Source of the DNA: Bacteroidaceae bacterium
GTDB taxonomy: Bacteria; Bacteroidota; Bacteroidia; Bacteroidales; Bacteroidaceae
Assembly (NCBI GenBank): GCA_024697945.1
Contig: JAILRU010000121.1
Coordinates: 1 to 57,790, forward strand
DNA length: 57,790 bases
Direction: 5' to 3'
Position 1 is the first letter of the stretch. Each line of letters starts with the position of its first letter. This document shows, piece by piece, positions 1 to 9,700 of this stretch. Both the position numbers and the translations under genes were made by a program. Below the pieces are notes generated by a model that ran no database searches, was not told the origin of the DNA, and worked only from the letters and a program-made list of their open reading frames with translations.

Positions 1-1545
1 CTGATAAGCCTTGAAGATAACGAATGAGCCATCTTCGGGCATGCCGCCACCCCACTTGGTGCTGACGTTGCCATCGATGAGCTTGGTCCAGTTCTCGTTG
101 TCACCCCAAGCGGTGTTACCACTCAGGCAACGATAGCCACCAGCTGCGAAGGCAGCAGACTCCTCGAGAGCTTCCTTCAAAGCCACGAGTTCATTATAAA
201 CCTCAGTCAGGCGAACTGCGTCGGCTGTAGTCTTCAATTCTTCATAGAGTGTAGCGAACTCTGTCTTGGCAGATTCCATTTCAGCTTCAACTACCAGAGC
301 ATCCAAGCCAGCGGCAAATTCAGCAAATTCATCTACCAACGGCTGACGAATAGCCTCAAATTCTTCCTGAGTGCAGAGATACATCTCAGACATCTGCTGC
401 TGGCTGCCACCAGAAGCATAAACCTCAACTTTATAATAAGAGTAAGCTTCACTTACACCCTTGTTAAAGTCGAATGTTGCAGGATAGAAATTCTTCATGG
501 GAAGATATTTCTCAGTAACATCTTCTCTCTCATCAAGAGCTACCCAGCCTTCAGCATCTTTTGCTGCCTGTTCTTCTGAAGCGAAGTTACCACCAAAGAC
601 CTTCCATGTCTTCCAGTTACGACCTGTATTGCTTGCAGTGTCATTACCTGTTACCAACTTATAGAAGAAGGGCTGCATGGGCTTGCCGCGGAAGATTACA
701 TACTGTACGTGCTCGGGGTCACCTACATTACCGCTGAAGTTACCACCCCACTTGGTGCCTTCCTTCTTATCGACCAGATTAGAGCCAGGACCATCACCCC
801 ATGCACCTGCTGACCAACCAAGCGCAATAAACATACCGTTGTTGATGCCATCAATCTTTTGGCGCAAGGTTGCAAGAGTAGCCAGTGCAGCTTCGGCTGC
901 AGCGGCATCTTCTCCTGCTGCTTCAAGAGCTTCCAAAGCTGTGTTATATGCATTTGCCAAATCTGCATCGACACCTGTCAGGTCATAGGTCTTCAAACCT
1001 TCTACTACAGAATTGTCAAGTGTGCAATCATTGAGGATGAACTCACACATCTGCATGTAAGTAGCACCCTGCAACTCTGTGATTTCAATCTTGAAGTAAA
1101 CGTAGCCCTTTGTTATGGCTTCAGAAAAATCAAAATCAAACGGAGTGCTGTTTACATCAGGAACGATTTCCTGTGTGATGTTGCTCTTCTCATCGAGCAA
1201 TGTCCAGTCATCTGCTTCGCGTGATGCGGCAGCGTCATAAGCAAAGTTGGCACCGTAAATCTTCCATGCCTTCCAACCACGTCCATTCCAACTTGCATTG
1301 TCGTTACCTGTCACAATAGTATAACTGCCAGGTATAACAGGCAAATTGGCAGCATTCTTCAGGATGACGTAGCATCCGCTACCAAAGCCACCCTCCCACT
1401 TGGAGCCGTAATCACCGTCAACAAGACGAGCAATACTTCCTCCATTGTTGCCATCCACCACTTGAAGTGTGATAGCCTTTGCATTCTGAACGCCGAACAG
1501 CATCAAAACTGCAGCGAACAATGTTAAAAGTTTGTTTCTTTTCAT
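1..1545 (-). CDS. Secreted repeat-module protein, C-terminus cut by window edge
   Basis: An open frame with no stop runs from an ATG at 1545 to base 1, so at least 515 codons are present and the C-terminus is missing. Residues 1-24 form a signal peptide (MKRNKLL, hydrophobic core, ending NAKA). The rest is at least three similar modules, each opening with an LVDG/LIDG-TKWGG-like motif (near residues 36-43, about 210 and about 500) followed by VIFK or VILK and then TGND-AS-GR-WK. This resembles discoidin (F5/8 type C) carbohydrate-binding folds, but the assignment is by pattern only. Alanine/glutamate-rich helical spacers separate the modules. No catalytic motif is visible. A TATCTTTG box lies about 95 bases upstream. 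Probably a cell-surface or secreted glycan-binding protein. Confidence 0.8.
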   Translation of the reverse strand, partial: MKRNKLLTLFAAVLMLFGVQNAKAITLQVVDGNNGGSIARLVDGDYGSKWEGGFGSGCYVILKNAANLPVIPGSYTIVTGNDNASWNGRGWKAWKIYGANFAYDAAASREADDWTLLDEKSNITQEIVPDVNSTPFDFDFSEAITKGYVYFKIEITELQGATYMQMCEFILNDCTLDNSVVEGLKTYDLTGVDADLANAYNTALEALEAAGEDAAAAEAALATLATLRQKIDGINNGMFIALGWSAGAWGDGPGSNLVDKKEGTKWGGNFSGNVGDPEHVQYVIFRGKPMQPFFYKLVTGNDTASNTGRNWKTWKVFGGNFASEEQAAKDAEGWVALDEREDVTEKYLPMKNFYPATFDFNKGVSEAYSYYKVEVYASGGSQQQMSEMYLCTQEEFEAIRQPLVDEFAEFAAGLDALVVEAEMESAKTEFATLYEELKTTADAVRLTEVYNELVALKEALEESAAFAAGGYRCLSGNTAWGDNENWTKLIDGNVSTKWGGGMPEDGSFVIFKAYQ

Positions 1546-1637
1546 TGTTTTTTGATTTGGTTAATAAAACGGGTTAATTATTTAAGTTATTTAAAGATTT
1601 ATATTTATTTATTAGTGATAATTGTACTCTACAGGCA

Positions 1638-1645
1638 CAAAGATA
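1638..1645 (-). promoter_or_regulatory. Putative -7 box for the edge gene
   Basis: On the minus strand this reads TATCTTTG, the Bacteroidetes -7 consensus TAnnTTTG. No convincing TTTG sits about 20 bases further upstream, so the assignment is partial. The resulting leader of about 85 bases is very A+T rich. Confidence 0.45.
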
Positions 1646-1709
1646 CATATTTTTATAATATAATAGATGCCCTTGTGTGTTAAATAATGTTAAAGTACAA
1701 GGACTCGCT

Positions 1710-4700
1710 TTATTTGACTACTTTCTTGCCATCTTTTATGTAAATACCTTTAGATATTTTACGATTTGACGATTTACTATTTACTACTTTGCGGCCGCTG
1801 AGGTCATACCAAGCGCCATTTGACATTTCTGTGTTCTTCATCCTTGATTCTTCATTCTTGATTTCACCGATGCCTGTGCCGATGTCGCCACTAAGCATCT
1901 TGTCCACATAGACTTTCATCCAGTGACCGCCTACTACGCTGCGAGCGCGGAAGGCAGCCATACTGCCGTTGCCGTCAGTGAAGTACCAATCGGAGAGTGG
2001 TACGCGGGAAGGAGTCTCGTTGACATACTTCCATACGAGGTCGGAGATGCGTAGGAAGTAATTGTTGTTGCGAGCCAGTGCTGCAGTCCACATCTCCCAG
2101 TCGCTCTTGGTATAGGAGGAGCGGCTGTCGAGGGGCAGTCCGTAGGTGTTGAGCTTGCTGAGGTAGTAAGTGTACTCCTGGTTCTTGACTTGGTCGGAGA
2201 AAAGATTGAGTTGCCAAGCCTTGTCCCATACCATGTTGTATTTCTGACTCCAGGTGTCAGAGCGGTCGTAGGCAAGTTTGTAATGATTGCCGTCCCTTGC
2301 GAGCTTCACCCAGGCTGTTGCCATTTCCTTTGCCTTTGCCATATAAGTGTTGAATGCTTCCATATCGTCTCGCTGCCAGCAGAGCAGGGCATAGCCTGCA
2401 ACGCCCATGATGGCTTTGACTGCAAGGTTGGCATTGTGTGCCAGATGGCCTGCGAAGTCATCGGTGCAAAGCTGATTCTCTGGATCTGTTCCGTTCTCGA
2501 CGAGATAGTTTGTCCACGTGGTGAGTGTCTTCCAGTAGCGGTCTGCCCATTCGGTATTGCCGTCTATGTTTGAGATGGCGGCAGCCAGGATGACGATATT
2601 GGCGCTCTCCTCGATAGGCATGTTTCCGCCGAATTCGCCATTAGCGCCAGGGAAGCGTTGGGCATAGACTTGGTTATTGGCGTGCGGATAGGTACCAAGG
2701 TCGTGTGCTGCGAAGTTGAAGCCCCAGCGGTCGCTCTCGCAGTAGTCGAGGATGGAGGTGCACATGCCCTTCATCAGGTCGGTATTGTAGAGCAGGAAGA
2801 GCGGTGCAGAGGGGTAGGTGAGATCGACTGTATTGACACAGCCGTTCGAGTTGTTCTCCTTTGAGAAGAAGAGTAGGTTACCCTTCTTGTCCTCGAATAT
2901 CTTGTGCGCGGCAATGCACTGGCGATAGGAGGCACAGAGCACTTCGGCGTACTTGGCATTGCCGGCGGCAAGGCCGTCGTCGTAGATAATCTGGTCCTGC
3001 ACCTTGCATCGTGTCATGATGTCGTCGTAGCTTTGCTGGAACTCGGCAAAGGCCTGCTGAATGGTCTTGCCATTGCGTGCCCAGTAGCCTTTGTAGTTGA
3101 CGTCCATATAGCGCATGTCGTAGATTTCGTCGTAGCCAAACATCATGTAGCTGCTGGCCTGAGCGACGGTTCCGAAGTCGTGGGCGAATGAAAGCTGAGG
3201 CATATCTCCTTCCTCGGAACTTTCGTATGGAGTGGTGCTTTCAGGCAGTCGGCCTGTGGTGACGAAGGTGGAGGCCGTGAGGTCTTGGTCGGCTACAGAT
3301 ACCATGCCGTTTACGTTGGGGAGGTAGAGATAGCCCCAGTCGATGGTGATGAGGTCTCCTGCCTTGCCGAGTATCTTCTGGTCCTTGCTGCCACTCTTGA
3401 TGTACTGTCGCTGACCGTCACTTTCGAGAGTCGTTACCGTTGCCTGGCTGTTGTTGTCAACGGTCATCTCTGGTGTGGTTCCGAAGTAGAACTGGACATC
3501 GTGCTCCTGCTCGTCGTTGGAGCGCACCTGATAGGAGATGAAGTTGATGGGAGTGGACATCAGTTCGATGTCGTCCATCAGGAAGGGCGCGGTGAAGACG
3601 AGGTCGAGGTCAACGCCGCCGCAGGTGAAGGTATAGTAGGTGCTGGTGGGCAAAACAGAGCAAGCCGCCTGCTTAGCCGACTTCTCGCCTGTAGCGTTGG
3701 CATAGAGACCGATGTCGGCCAGGGCACCGCCCGTCGTGTTATGCACATGATAGGCAATGACGTTCTGACCTTCGTGGAGCACAGCCTTGTCTGCATCGGT
3801 GAGGTTGTAGATGACATTCTGTACCCATGTGTTGCCTGTGCTGACGACGCGACGGCCGTTGATGTACGCTTGACAGACATCATCGTGCGAATAGATGAGG
3901 GCGAGGTTCTGTTGCAGGTCCTCTGCCGTGAGCGTGATGTAGCGGCGGATGTAGTAGTCGCTGCCTGTTGCCGTCCAGTTGGTGTTGACGTTGGGATACT
4001 CGCCCTTCGAACCGAAAGCTCCCACCCCTGTCTGCCAGGATTCGTCGTCGAAGCTCTCAGAGGTCCATGCAGTGCCGCTCACGGATGTCGTCTTGACCTT
4101 TGCTTCCCAGGGACCTTCATCTGCCATACCTGCACCTGCAATGGCTTGATAACCAGGATGGAAACCGAGGGCATTCTTATAGAGACCGATGTCAGCCTGT
4201 GCGCCGCCGTTCGTGTTGTGAACATGGAAGGCAATGACGTTGTCGCCCTCCACAAGGGAAGCACGGGCAGCACCAGTCAGGTGAACCTTGACGTTCTGCT
4301 TCCAGGAGACGTCGGTTGCAACAATCTGTATGCCATTCACATATATCTCGCACTTGTCATCGTGCGAATAGATAATCCAGAGGTCACTCTTCAGGTCTTC
4401 TGCCGTGATGGTAACATGGCGGCGAATATATCGGTCGGTATTGTCGCCACCCCAAGCTGTCTGTATGTAGGGGTACTCGCCCTTTGTGCCCCAGGGCCCT
4501 GTCTGAGTGCGCCAGGTATTGTTCTCTTCAAAGTCCAGATTCATCCAGGTGTCCGTCATTGCAGAAGTCAGGTTTTCGCGTACCTTGGCCGTATAGCCGC
4601 CCTTGTTTCCCATCGGAGCGATTGCCATAAGCTTTGTGGAACGCTGGGTGCCCATGAAGCGATAGACCTGACCGTCCACTCGCAGCAAGCCGTCCATCGC

Positions 4701-4907
4701 TTTCTGCTGATTGTCCCAGTGTTTGGTCGTGCCGTCGTAGAGATGGTCGTATGGTGACCAGAAAGAGAAGTAGGGGTCGTTGACCAGCAGAGGGACACTG
4801 GGCAGACGGAGTGCCGTTTTCTTGTAAGGCTCGAAATAATCAGACTTCTGTGCCTGGAGCAAGGTTGCTGAAACAAAGGCAGCGAGCATGAGTAGTGACT
4901 TTCGCAT
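1710..4907 (-). CDS. Secreted glutaminase-A-like protein (DUF4964/DUF5127/DUF4965/DUF1793) with two inserted modules
   Basis: 1065 residues from the ATG at 4907. An in-frame ATG at 4994 exists, but a promoter lies between the two, and only the 4907 start gives a signal peptide (MRKSLLMLAAF, ending LLQAQ). Residues about 20-90 match the DUF4964 opening (RLPSVPLLVNDPYFSFWSP). Two related beta-sandwich modules follow, about 118-243 and 275-402, sharing KGEYP, YIRR, YSHDD, VNG/ING and HVHNT-GGA-ADIGLY. The GtaA body then resumes (QAACSVLPTSTYYTFTCGG) and includes WGFNFAAHDLGTYP and the DUF1793 helical region. The tail has WYDLSGRKV and KGIYIKDGKKVVK, as in exported Bacteroidetes proteins. Two heptamer arrays are encoded in the tail (1757-1788, 1833-1865). 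Substrate unknown; glutaminase activity should not be assumed. Confidence 0.85.
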   Translation of the reverse strand: MRKSLLMLAAFVSATLLQAQKSDYFEPYKKTALRLPSVPLLVNDPYFSFWSPYDHLYDGTTKHWDNQQKAMDGLLRVDGQVYRFMGTQRSTKLMAIAPMGNKGGYTAKVRENLTSAMTDTWMNLDFEENNTWRTQTGPWGTKGEYPYIQTAWGGDNTDRYIRRHVTITAEDLKSDLWIIYSHDDKCEIYVNGIQIVATDVSWKQNVKVHLTGAARASLVEGDNVIAFHVHNTNGGAQADIGLYKNALGFHPGYQAIAGAGMADEGPWEAKVKTTSVSGTAWTSESFDDESWQTGVGAFGSKGEYPNVNTNWTATGSDYYIRRYITLTAEDLQQNLALIYSHDDVCQAYINGRRVVSTGNTWVQNVIYNLTDADKAVLHEGQNVIAYHVHNTTGGALADIGLYANATGEKSAKQAACSVLPTSTYYTFTCGGVDLDLVFTAPFLMDDIELMSTPINFISYQVRSNDEQEHDVQFYFGTTPEMTVDNNSQATVTTLESDGQRQYIKSGSKDQKILGKAGDLITIDWGYLYLPNVNGMVSVADQDLTASTFVTTGRLPESTTPYESSEEGDMPQLSFAHDFGTVAQASSYMMFGYDEIYDMRYMDVNYKGYWARNGKTIQQAFAEFQQSYDDIMTRCKVQDQIIYDDGLAAGNAKYAEVLCASYRQCIAAHKIFEDKKGNLLFFSKENNSNGCVNTVDLTYPSAPLFLLYNTDLMKGMCTSILDYCESDRWGFNFAAHDLGTYPHANNQVYAQRFPGANGEFGGNMPIEESANIVILAAAISNIDGNTEWADRYWKTLTTWTNYLVENGTDPENQLCTDDFAGHLAHNANLAVKAIMGVAGYALLCWQRDDMEAFNTYMAKAKEMATAWVKLARDGNHYKLAYDRSDTWSQKYNMVWDKAWQLNLFSDQVKNQEYTYYLSKLNTYGLPLDSRSSYTKSDWEMWTAALARNNNYFLRISDLVWKYVNETPSRVPLSDWYFTDGNGSMAAFRARSVVGGHWMKVYVDKMLSGDIGTGIGEIKNEESRMKNTEMSNGAWYDLSGRKVVNSKSSNRKISKGIYIKDGKKVVK
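1757..1788. repeat. Heptamer tandem array inside CDS
   Basis: Imperfect 7-bp units (GATTTAC/TATTTAC type) that on the minus strand encode VVNSKSSNRK, splitting the C-terminal tail of the glutaminase-A-like protein. The same peptide recurs in two other proteins of the window. Confidence 0.8.
1833..1865. repeat. Heptamer tandem array inside CDS
   Basis: Minus strand reads AATCAAG, AATGAAG, AATCAAG, GATGAAG in succession and encodes KNEESRMKN just before the C-terminal tail. Confidence 0.75.
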
Positions 4908-4943
4908 GTTTATTACTTTTTGTGGAATATTGCTTTTTGCGTG

Positions 4944-4974
4944 CAAAGTTAACACTTTCTTTGCAATTTTGCAA
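4944..4974 (-). promoter_or_regulatory. Bacteroidetes promoter for the 1710-4907 gene
   Basis: Minus strand shows TTG, exactly 20 bases, then TAACTTTG (4944-4951). The predicted transcript start is about 30 bases before the ATG at 4907, which supports that start over the upstream in-frame one. Confidence 0.7.
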
Positions 4975-5023
4975 TGATTTGAAGCGAAAAACAAACATTT
5001 ATCTTAAATCTCCCTCTCCCACA

Positions 5024-5113
5024 CCTCTCATTTCCCTCATATTTCCCTCATATTTCCCTCATGTTCCTCTCATGTTTTTCTCATGTTCCCCACATGTTCC
5101 TCTCTATCATTTT
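5024..5113. repeat. 11-bp periodic pyrimidine-rich array
   Basis: Seven consecutive 11-bp units from 5031 to 5107 (for example TTTCCCTCATA, TTTCCCTCATG, TTCCTCTCATG). Period is exactly 11 with substitutions but no indels. It lies between divergent genes and is followed by a purine-rich array of the same period. Confidence 0.9.
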
Positions 5114-5124
5114 TCTAATCCATG

Positions 5125-5291
5125 AAATTGGAGAGGAATTGGAGAAGAATTGGAGAGGAATTGGAGATATGATAGAAAATTATATGAGAATAAGATGAGA
5201 AGAAGATGAGGAAAACATGAGGAAAATATGAGATGAAGATGGGGAAAACATGAGAACGATATGAGAAAAACATGAGAATGATATGATGAGG
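5125..5291. repeat. 11-bp periodic purine-rich array
   Basis: Fifteen consecutive 11-bp units from 5126 to 5290 (AATTGGAGAGG at the left, drifting to AACATGAGGAA and GATATGAGAAA at the right). Units contain CATGAG, the complement of the CTCATG in the preceding pyrimidine array, so the two arrays can pair in one strand. No spacers, so not a CRISPR array. Confidence 0.92.
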
Positions 5292-5358
5292 TTATACAAA
5301 AAAACATAGAGAAAGGAAAAAATTCACTTATATGTGTTCACATTGATGCAAAAAGCTG

Positions 5359-5366
5359 TATCTTTG
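5359..5366 (+). promoter_or_regulatory. Putative -7 box of the CobW-family gene
   Basis: TATCTTTG about 30 bases before the ATG at 5395. The -33 region is weak. It lies just after the 11-bp array, so the array is upstream of the promoter rather than in the leader. Confidence 0.6.
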
Positions 5367-5394
5367 CAAAAAGATTATACATCTTTTATAAATT

Positions 5395-6615
5395 ATGACT
5401 AAATATAATATTCCCGTCCTGCTGCTCACGGGCTATTTGGGCAGCGGCAAGACAACACTTCTGAATCGCATCCTCGCTAACCGCCGCGGCATACGCTTTG
5501 CCGTAATTGTCAACGACATAGGCGAGGTGAACATCGATGCTGACCTCATCCAGAAGGGAGGTATCGTAGGCAATTCCGACGACAGCCTTGTGGCATTGCA
5601 AAACGGCTGCATCTGCTGCACACTCAAGATGGACCTGGTTCAGCAGTTGTACGACCTCATTGCCCTGCAGAAGTTCGATTATATCGTAATTGAGGCCAGC
5701 GGCATATGTGAGCCGGAGCCCATTGCGCAGACCATCTGTTCAATGGACCGCATGGCTCCTGAGGTAACGAAGAACGGCGTGCCTTACGTTGACTGTATTG
5801 TCACGGTGGTCGATGCCCTTCGGCTGAAGGATGAGTTCAACTGCGGTTTAAGTCTCACCGACAAGAACATTGACGAGGAGGACATCGAGAATCTTGTCAT
5901 CCAGCAGATAGAGTTCTGCAACATCATCCTGCTGAACAAGGCTGCCGATGTGGAGCCGCATGAGCTGGAGCGCATCCGACAGATTATTCGCGGCATACAG
6001 CCCAAGGCACAGATTATAGATTGCAACTATGGCGATGTGGAGCTCGACAAGCTGCTCAACACCAATTTGTTCGACTACGAGAAGGTTGCGACGTCTGCAA
6101 CCTGGATAAGAGAGATAGAAGGCCATCACGACGAGGACGAGGACCATGAAGCCCATCATGAGCATGAAGCCCATGGGCATCACCACGACCACGACCACCA
6201 TCACCATCATCACCACCATCACGATGAAGATGAAGGCGAGGCTGAAGAGTACGGAATCGGCACCTTTGTTTATTACCGCCGTGAGCCGATGGATTTGGGA
6301 GAGTTTGACCACTTTGTGGCACGCCTATGGCCGAAAGGCATTATCCGAGCCAAAGGCATTTGCTACTTCCGTGGCGAAGAGGATGTTTGCTATCTTTTTG
6401 AGCAGGCAGGCAAGCAAGTGAAGTTGCAGAATGTCGGACAGTGGTATGCCACTATGCCCAAAGCGGAACTGGAAGCCATGAAGCAACGCGATGCCAATCT
6501 TAGGCGCGACTGGGACGAACATTATGGCGACCGTATGCAGAAACTGGTTTTCATCGGTCAGCATCTTGACAAAGAGGCTCTCACTGCTCTGCTTGACGGC
6601 TGTTTGGCAGAATAA
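5395..6615 (+). CDS. CobW/COG0523-family GTPase (putative metallochaperone)
   Basis: 406 residues. G-domain with Walker A GYLGSGKT (13-20), the family's CxCC metal motif as CICC (72-75), EASGICEP, and an NKxD-like LNKAADV. A His/Asp/Glu-rich stretch occupies about residues 243-280, including a run of consecutive histidines, before the CobW C-terminal domain (GTFVYYRREPMD, WPKGIIRAKGI). COG0523 proteins use GTP to deliver metals, often zinc, to target proteins; the His-rich loop suggests zinc or nickel handling. The gene stands alone with its own promoter. No metal-responsive operator was recognised. The partner protein is unknown. Confidence 0.92.
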   Translation: MTKYNIPVLLLTGYLGSGKTTLLNRILANRRGIRFAVIVNDIGEVNIDADLIQKGGIVGNSDDSLVALQNGCICCTLKMDLVQQLYDLIALQKFDYIVIEASGICEPEPIAQTICSMDRMAPEVTKNGVPYVDCIVTVVDALRLKDEFNCGLSLTDKNIDEEDIENLVIQQIEFCNIILLNKAADVEPHELERIRQIIRGIQPKAQIIDCNYGDVELDKLLNTNLFDYEKVATSATWIREIEGHHDEDEDHEAHHEHEAHGHHHDHDHHHHHHHHHDEDEGEAEEYGIGTFVYYRREPMDLGEFDHFVARLWPKGIIRAKGICYFRGEEDVCYLFEQAGKQVKLQNVGQWYATMPKAELEAMKQRDANLRRDWDEHYGDRMQKLVFIGQHLDKEALTALLDGCLAE

Positions 6616-6699
6616 AAGTTAAATTATCTTAAATAGTCTACCCTTTAAGGCTTAATATATAATAATGTAAGAAGAAAACCGTACCTTAGCAAAGCAATT

Positions 6700-6757
6700 A
6701 GTCAAATCGCACATAAATAGTGAATCGCAAATAGTACAATAGTAAATTCAATAGGAT
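6700..6757. repeat. Degenerate A/T-rich periodic repeat
   Basis: Units such as AAATAGT, GAATCGC, AAATAGT repeat at about 7 bp in the gap between the CobW gene and the following secreted protein. A related AAATAGT word recurs at 10381 after that gene. More degenerate than the arrays elsewhere. Confidence 0.5.
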
Positions 6758-6780
6758 TATCAATTAAACACTAGCAACTT

Positions 6781-9700
6781 ATGAAAAGAAACATTACATC
6801 TTTCGCCGTGTTAGTTCTCTCCTTGCTGATGGCAGCCCCCATGCTGGCTGACCAGCAGAGCCTGACAGGAATCGGCGACGTGGTAACTGCCCCAGAGGCA
6901 GGGAAAAACTATGTGATTCAAGGTAATGCTCAGCACGACGGAATCATCACTTGGCTTTACGACAACAACGGCACCTTTGCCGCAACAGTTGCCAGCGAAG
7001 TGCCTACTGGTCCCGATGCCTTGAAGTATGTCTGGACTTTCGAGATTACAGACGAGGGCTATGCAGCCAAGAACCTCACAACCGGAAGCTATATCTTCAT
7101 CGAAGGCACCAGCAATGGCGGCAGTGTCAAAATGAGGACTGAGCCTTTCTATTTCACTATCGATGTGGAAGGTGATGAAGTTGGTTTCAAGAACGCTTCA
7201 GGCCGCTACATTGACATGGGCTATAGCGGAGCAGGTCCCGTCACATGGGACGGTGGCGTGGCTGGTTCACGTCGTCTGACCATCTATGAGGCTATCGTTG
7301 AAGGTGTGGACGACCTCACCATTGCCCTGGCACGCCTCAATGCCTGCTTCGGCACCTATCAGGACTATCTGCCCGACTATGGCAGCAATCCCATCAACGA
7401 ACTGCGTGGCACAGAGATTGGCCAGTACAATTGTAGCGACGAGGACTACAACACCTTCGTCGAGAACCTGCAGTTGGCGCTCAAAATCCTTGAGGATGAA
7501 GTCCCCGATGTTACAATCGAGCAGATTTATGCTGTCATTGAGAATATCGAAACAAGCTTTGCTGCCATCATGGATTCTATTGTCAAGCTCACCATCGCCA
7601 GCGGCAACTATCGCGTCATCAGCGCATTGGAATGGACCAATACGGAACGCATAGCAACGGGCGAATATGATGAGAACGACGAGCCTATTTATGAAGAGGT
7701 TGTCACCAATCCCACCAAGGCCATGTATGCTACCCTCGAGGGCAAGGCTATGTGGGCTAACATCGACAACACTGACTGCCGCTACCTGTGGAAGTTGACT
7801 ACCGACGACGAGACGGGTCTCGTGCAGATGATGAACATCGCTACCGACGGCATCATTGCCACCTGTTCCCAAAGCACTCAGGCCACTCTGACTGCAGACA
7901 GCGAGACCATGATACTCTTTGAGTATATCCAGCGCACAGAAGAAGGCAAGGTTGTCGTAGCGATGAAGCCGAGCACTGGTGGTGACTACGCCTTCCTGCA
8001 TTGCAACAATCATGGAGGCGGCACAGGCAAGGCCAGCAACATCGTAGGTTGGACAGCTAGCGCAGGAGCCAGCCAGTGGATTCTGGAACCCGTCAGCGAC
8101 GAGGAAGTGCAGAAGCTGGTGGATGCCTATGCTCCCATCAAGGACCACGAACTGCTCGTCTCTATGTTCCAGGATGCCATTGACGAAGCTGAGGCAGCCA
8201 TCGCTCAGGCTAAGGATGAACAATACATCACGGAGCGCAGCACGGGAATCATTACCTCTACGGAGCAATTCAGCAGCCCTTGGACTGATGCAGAGGAGGG
8301 TAGCTTCAACAATGTCCTCAACGACGATGCAAGCACCTTCTGGCATAGCGACTGGCACGGCGGCAATGTAGCCAATCACACGCATTTCTTCCAGGTTTCC
8401 CTCGAAAAGGCCGTTGAGGGTACTATCCAGTGCTTCATGCGTCGCCGTAATGTTGCAAACGACCACATCACAAATCTTGGCGTCTTTGGCTCCAACGATG
8501 AGAATGCCCTTGAAAGCGAGACGGAAGAGGGTTGGACGGAAGCTGGTTCGTTCGACCTCACGCAGAACGCATCTGCCAGCCAGACGCTCTATTCAAACGG
8601 CGTTCAGCTCCCCGAAGGCTACAAGTACCTTCGCTTCTACATCGACGCCACAACGACAGGTCGTGGCTATGGTCACTTTGCTACCTTCCAGCTTTACACC
8701 CTGACCATTGACGGCAACACCCAGTGGAGCCAGATGGGTGATGCTGCCACCGCTATCGAAACAGCACTCGCCACAGCGAAGGAAGTCGATATGGACGAGA
8801 TGGTGGATATGACAGAGTACAACGCGCTGAGAGCCGCAATCGACGCATTCAAGGCTGTGCTGGTTGACCCCAGCGCCCTGGCTGCTGCCATCGCTGCGAA
8901 CAAGGACGTGACCAGCCTGATAGCCATCGGCGACAATCCAGGTTTCTGGAGTGCTGACAGTGAAGTGAGCGCATTGGCTACTACCTTAGCAGAAGCTACG
9001 GCATACCTCAAGGGCGGTGCCTACACACAGGCTCAGGTGGATGCCTACACCGAAGCCATCTCGAAGGGTGCAAGCGACCTCTTTGCATTGGCCAATCCCG
9101 TTGAGCCAGGCAAGTGGTATGCCATCCAGTACGACAGCGCAAAGAACTACGAAGCCCGTGGATGGAGCAAGGAGAATGCCGTCAATGAGACGCTCGGTGA
9201 CCTCTATGACAACTATGCTGCTCCTGCCAATGTGGGAGATGAGGGACTGGAATGCTTCTCTTCTCTCGAGGATGTGAATATCGGTCAGGCTGTGCGCTTC
9301 ATCAGCGACCAAACCATCGAGGAATGGGACCAGATTGCCTTCCGTTTCGTGGCTCAAGGTGATACCGCTTTCGTTATCCAGCACAAGAGTGGTCTCTACC
9401 TAAATGGCGCTGCCCGCAGCACGAACCTGACACTCGGCCTTACGCCTGCCATCTTCAATGTGGAAGCTGTAGGTTACGGCAAGGTTATCATCCAGGCTCG
9501 CAAGCTCGACGGACAGGGCTACTACGACGAACCCGTCTATCTCCATGCCCAGAACGCTGGCCACAGCCTTGTTACCTGGAACAACAATGCAGTCGGCTCC
9601 AGCAGTGCTCTCTACATCGTTCCCATCAGCGAAAGTGAATTCTCGGAAGGTGCGGGCGCTCAGGAAAGCACCCACATGAATGTCAAGTCGAACAGCATCC

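Noticed and set aside
3285..4757. 490-codon open frame on the plus strand
   Set aside because: Lies entirely antisense to the glutaminase-A-like gene, which has clear domain motifs and a promoter; the long antisense frame reflects codon bias of the real gene.
5126..5290. Possible CRISPR array
   Set aside because: Units are 11 bp, directly adjacent and degenerate; there are no spacers and no cas genes.
5107..5307. Small hydrophobic open frame on the minus strand over the 11-bp array
   Set aside because: Composed entirely of repeat-derived F/L/S/P codons with no start signal; kept only as an illustration of the arrays' open-frame property.
7267..8466. 399-codon minus-strand open frame
   Set aside because: Antisense to the large secreted dockerin-like protein; no domain recognised.
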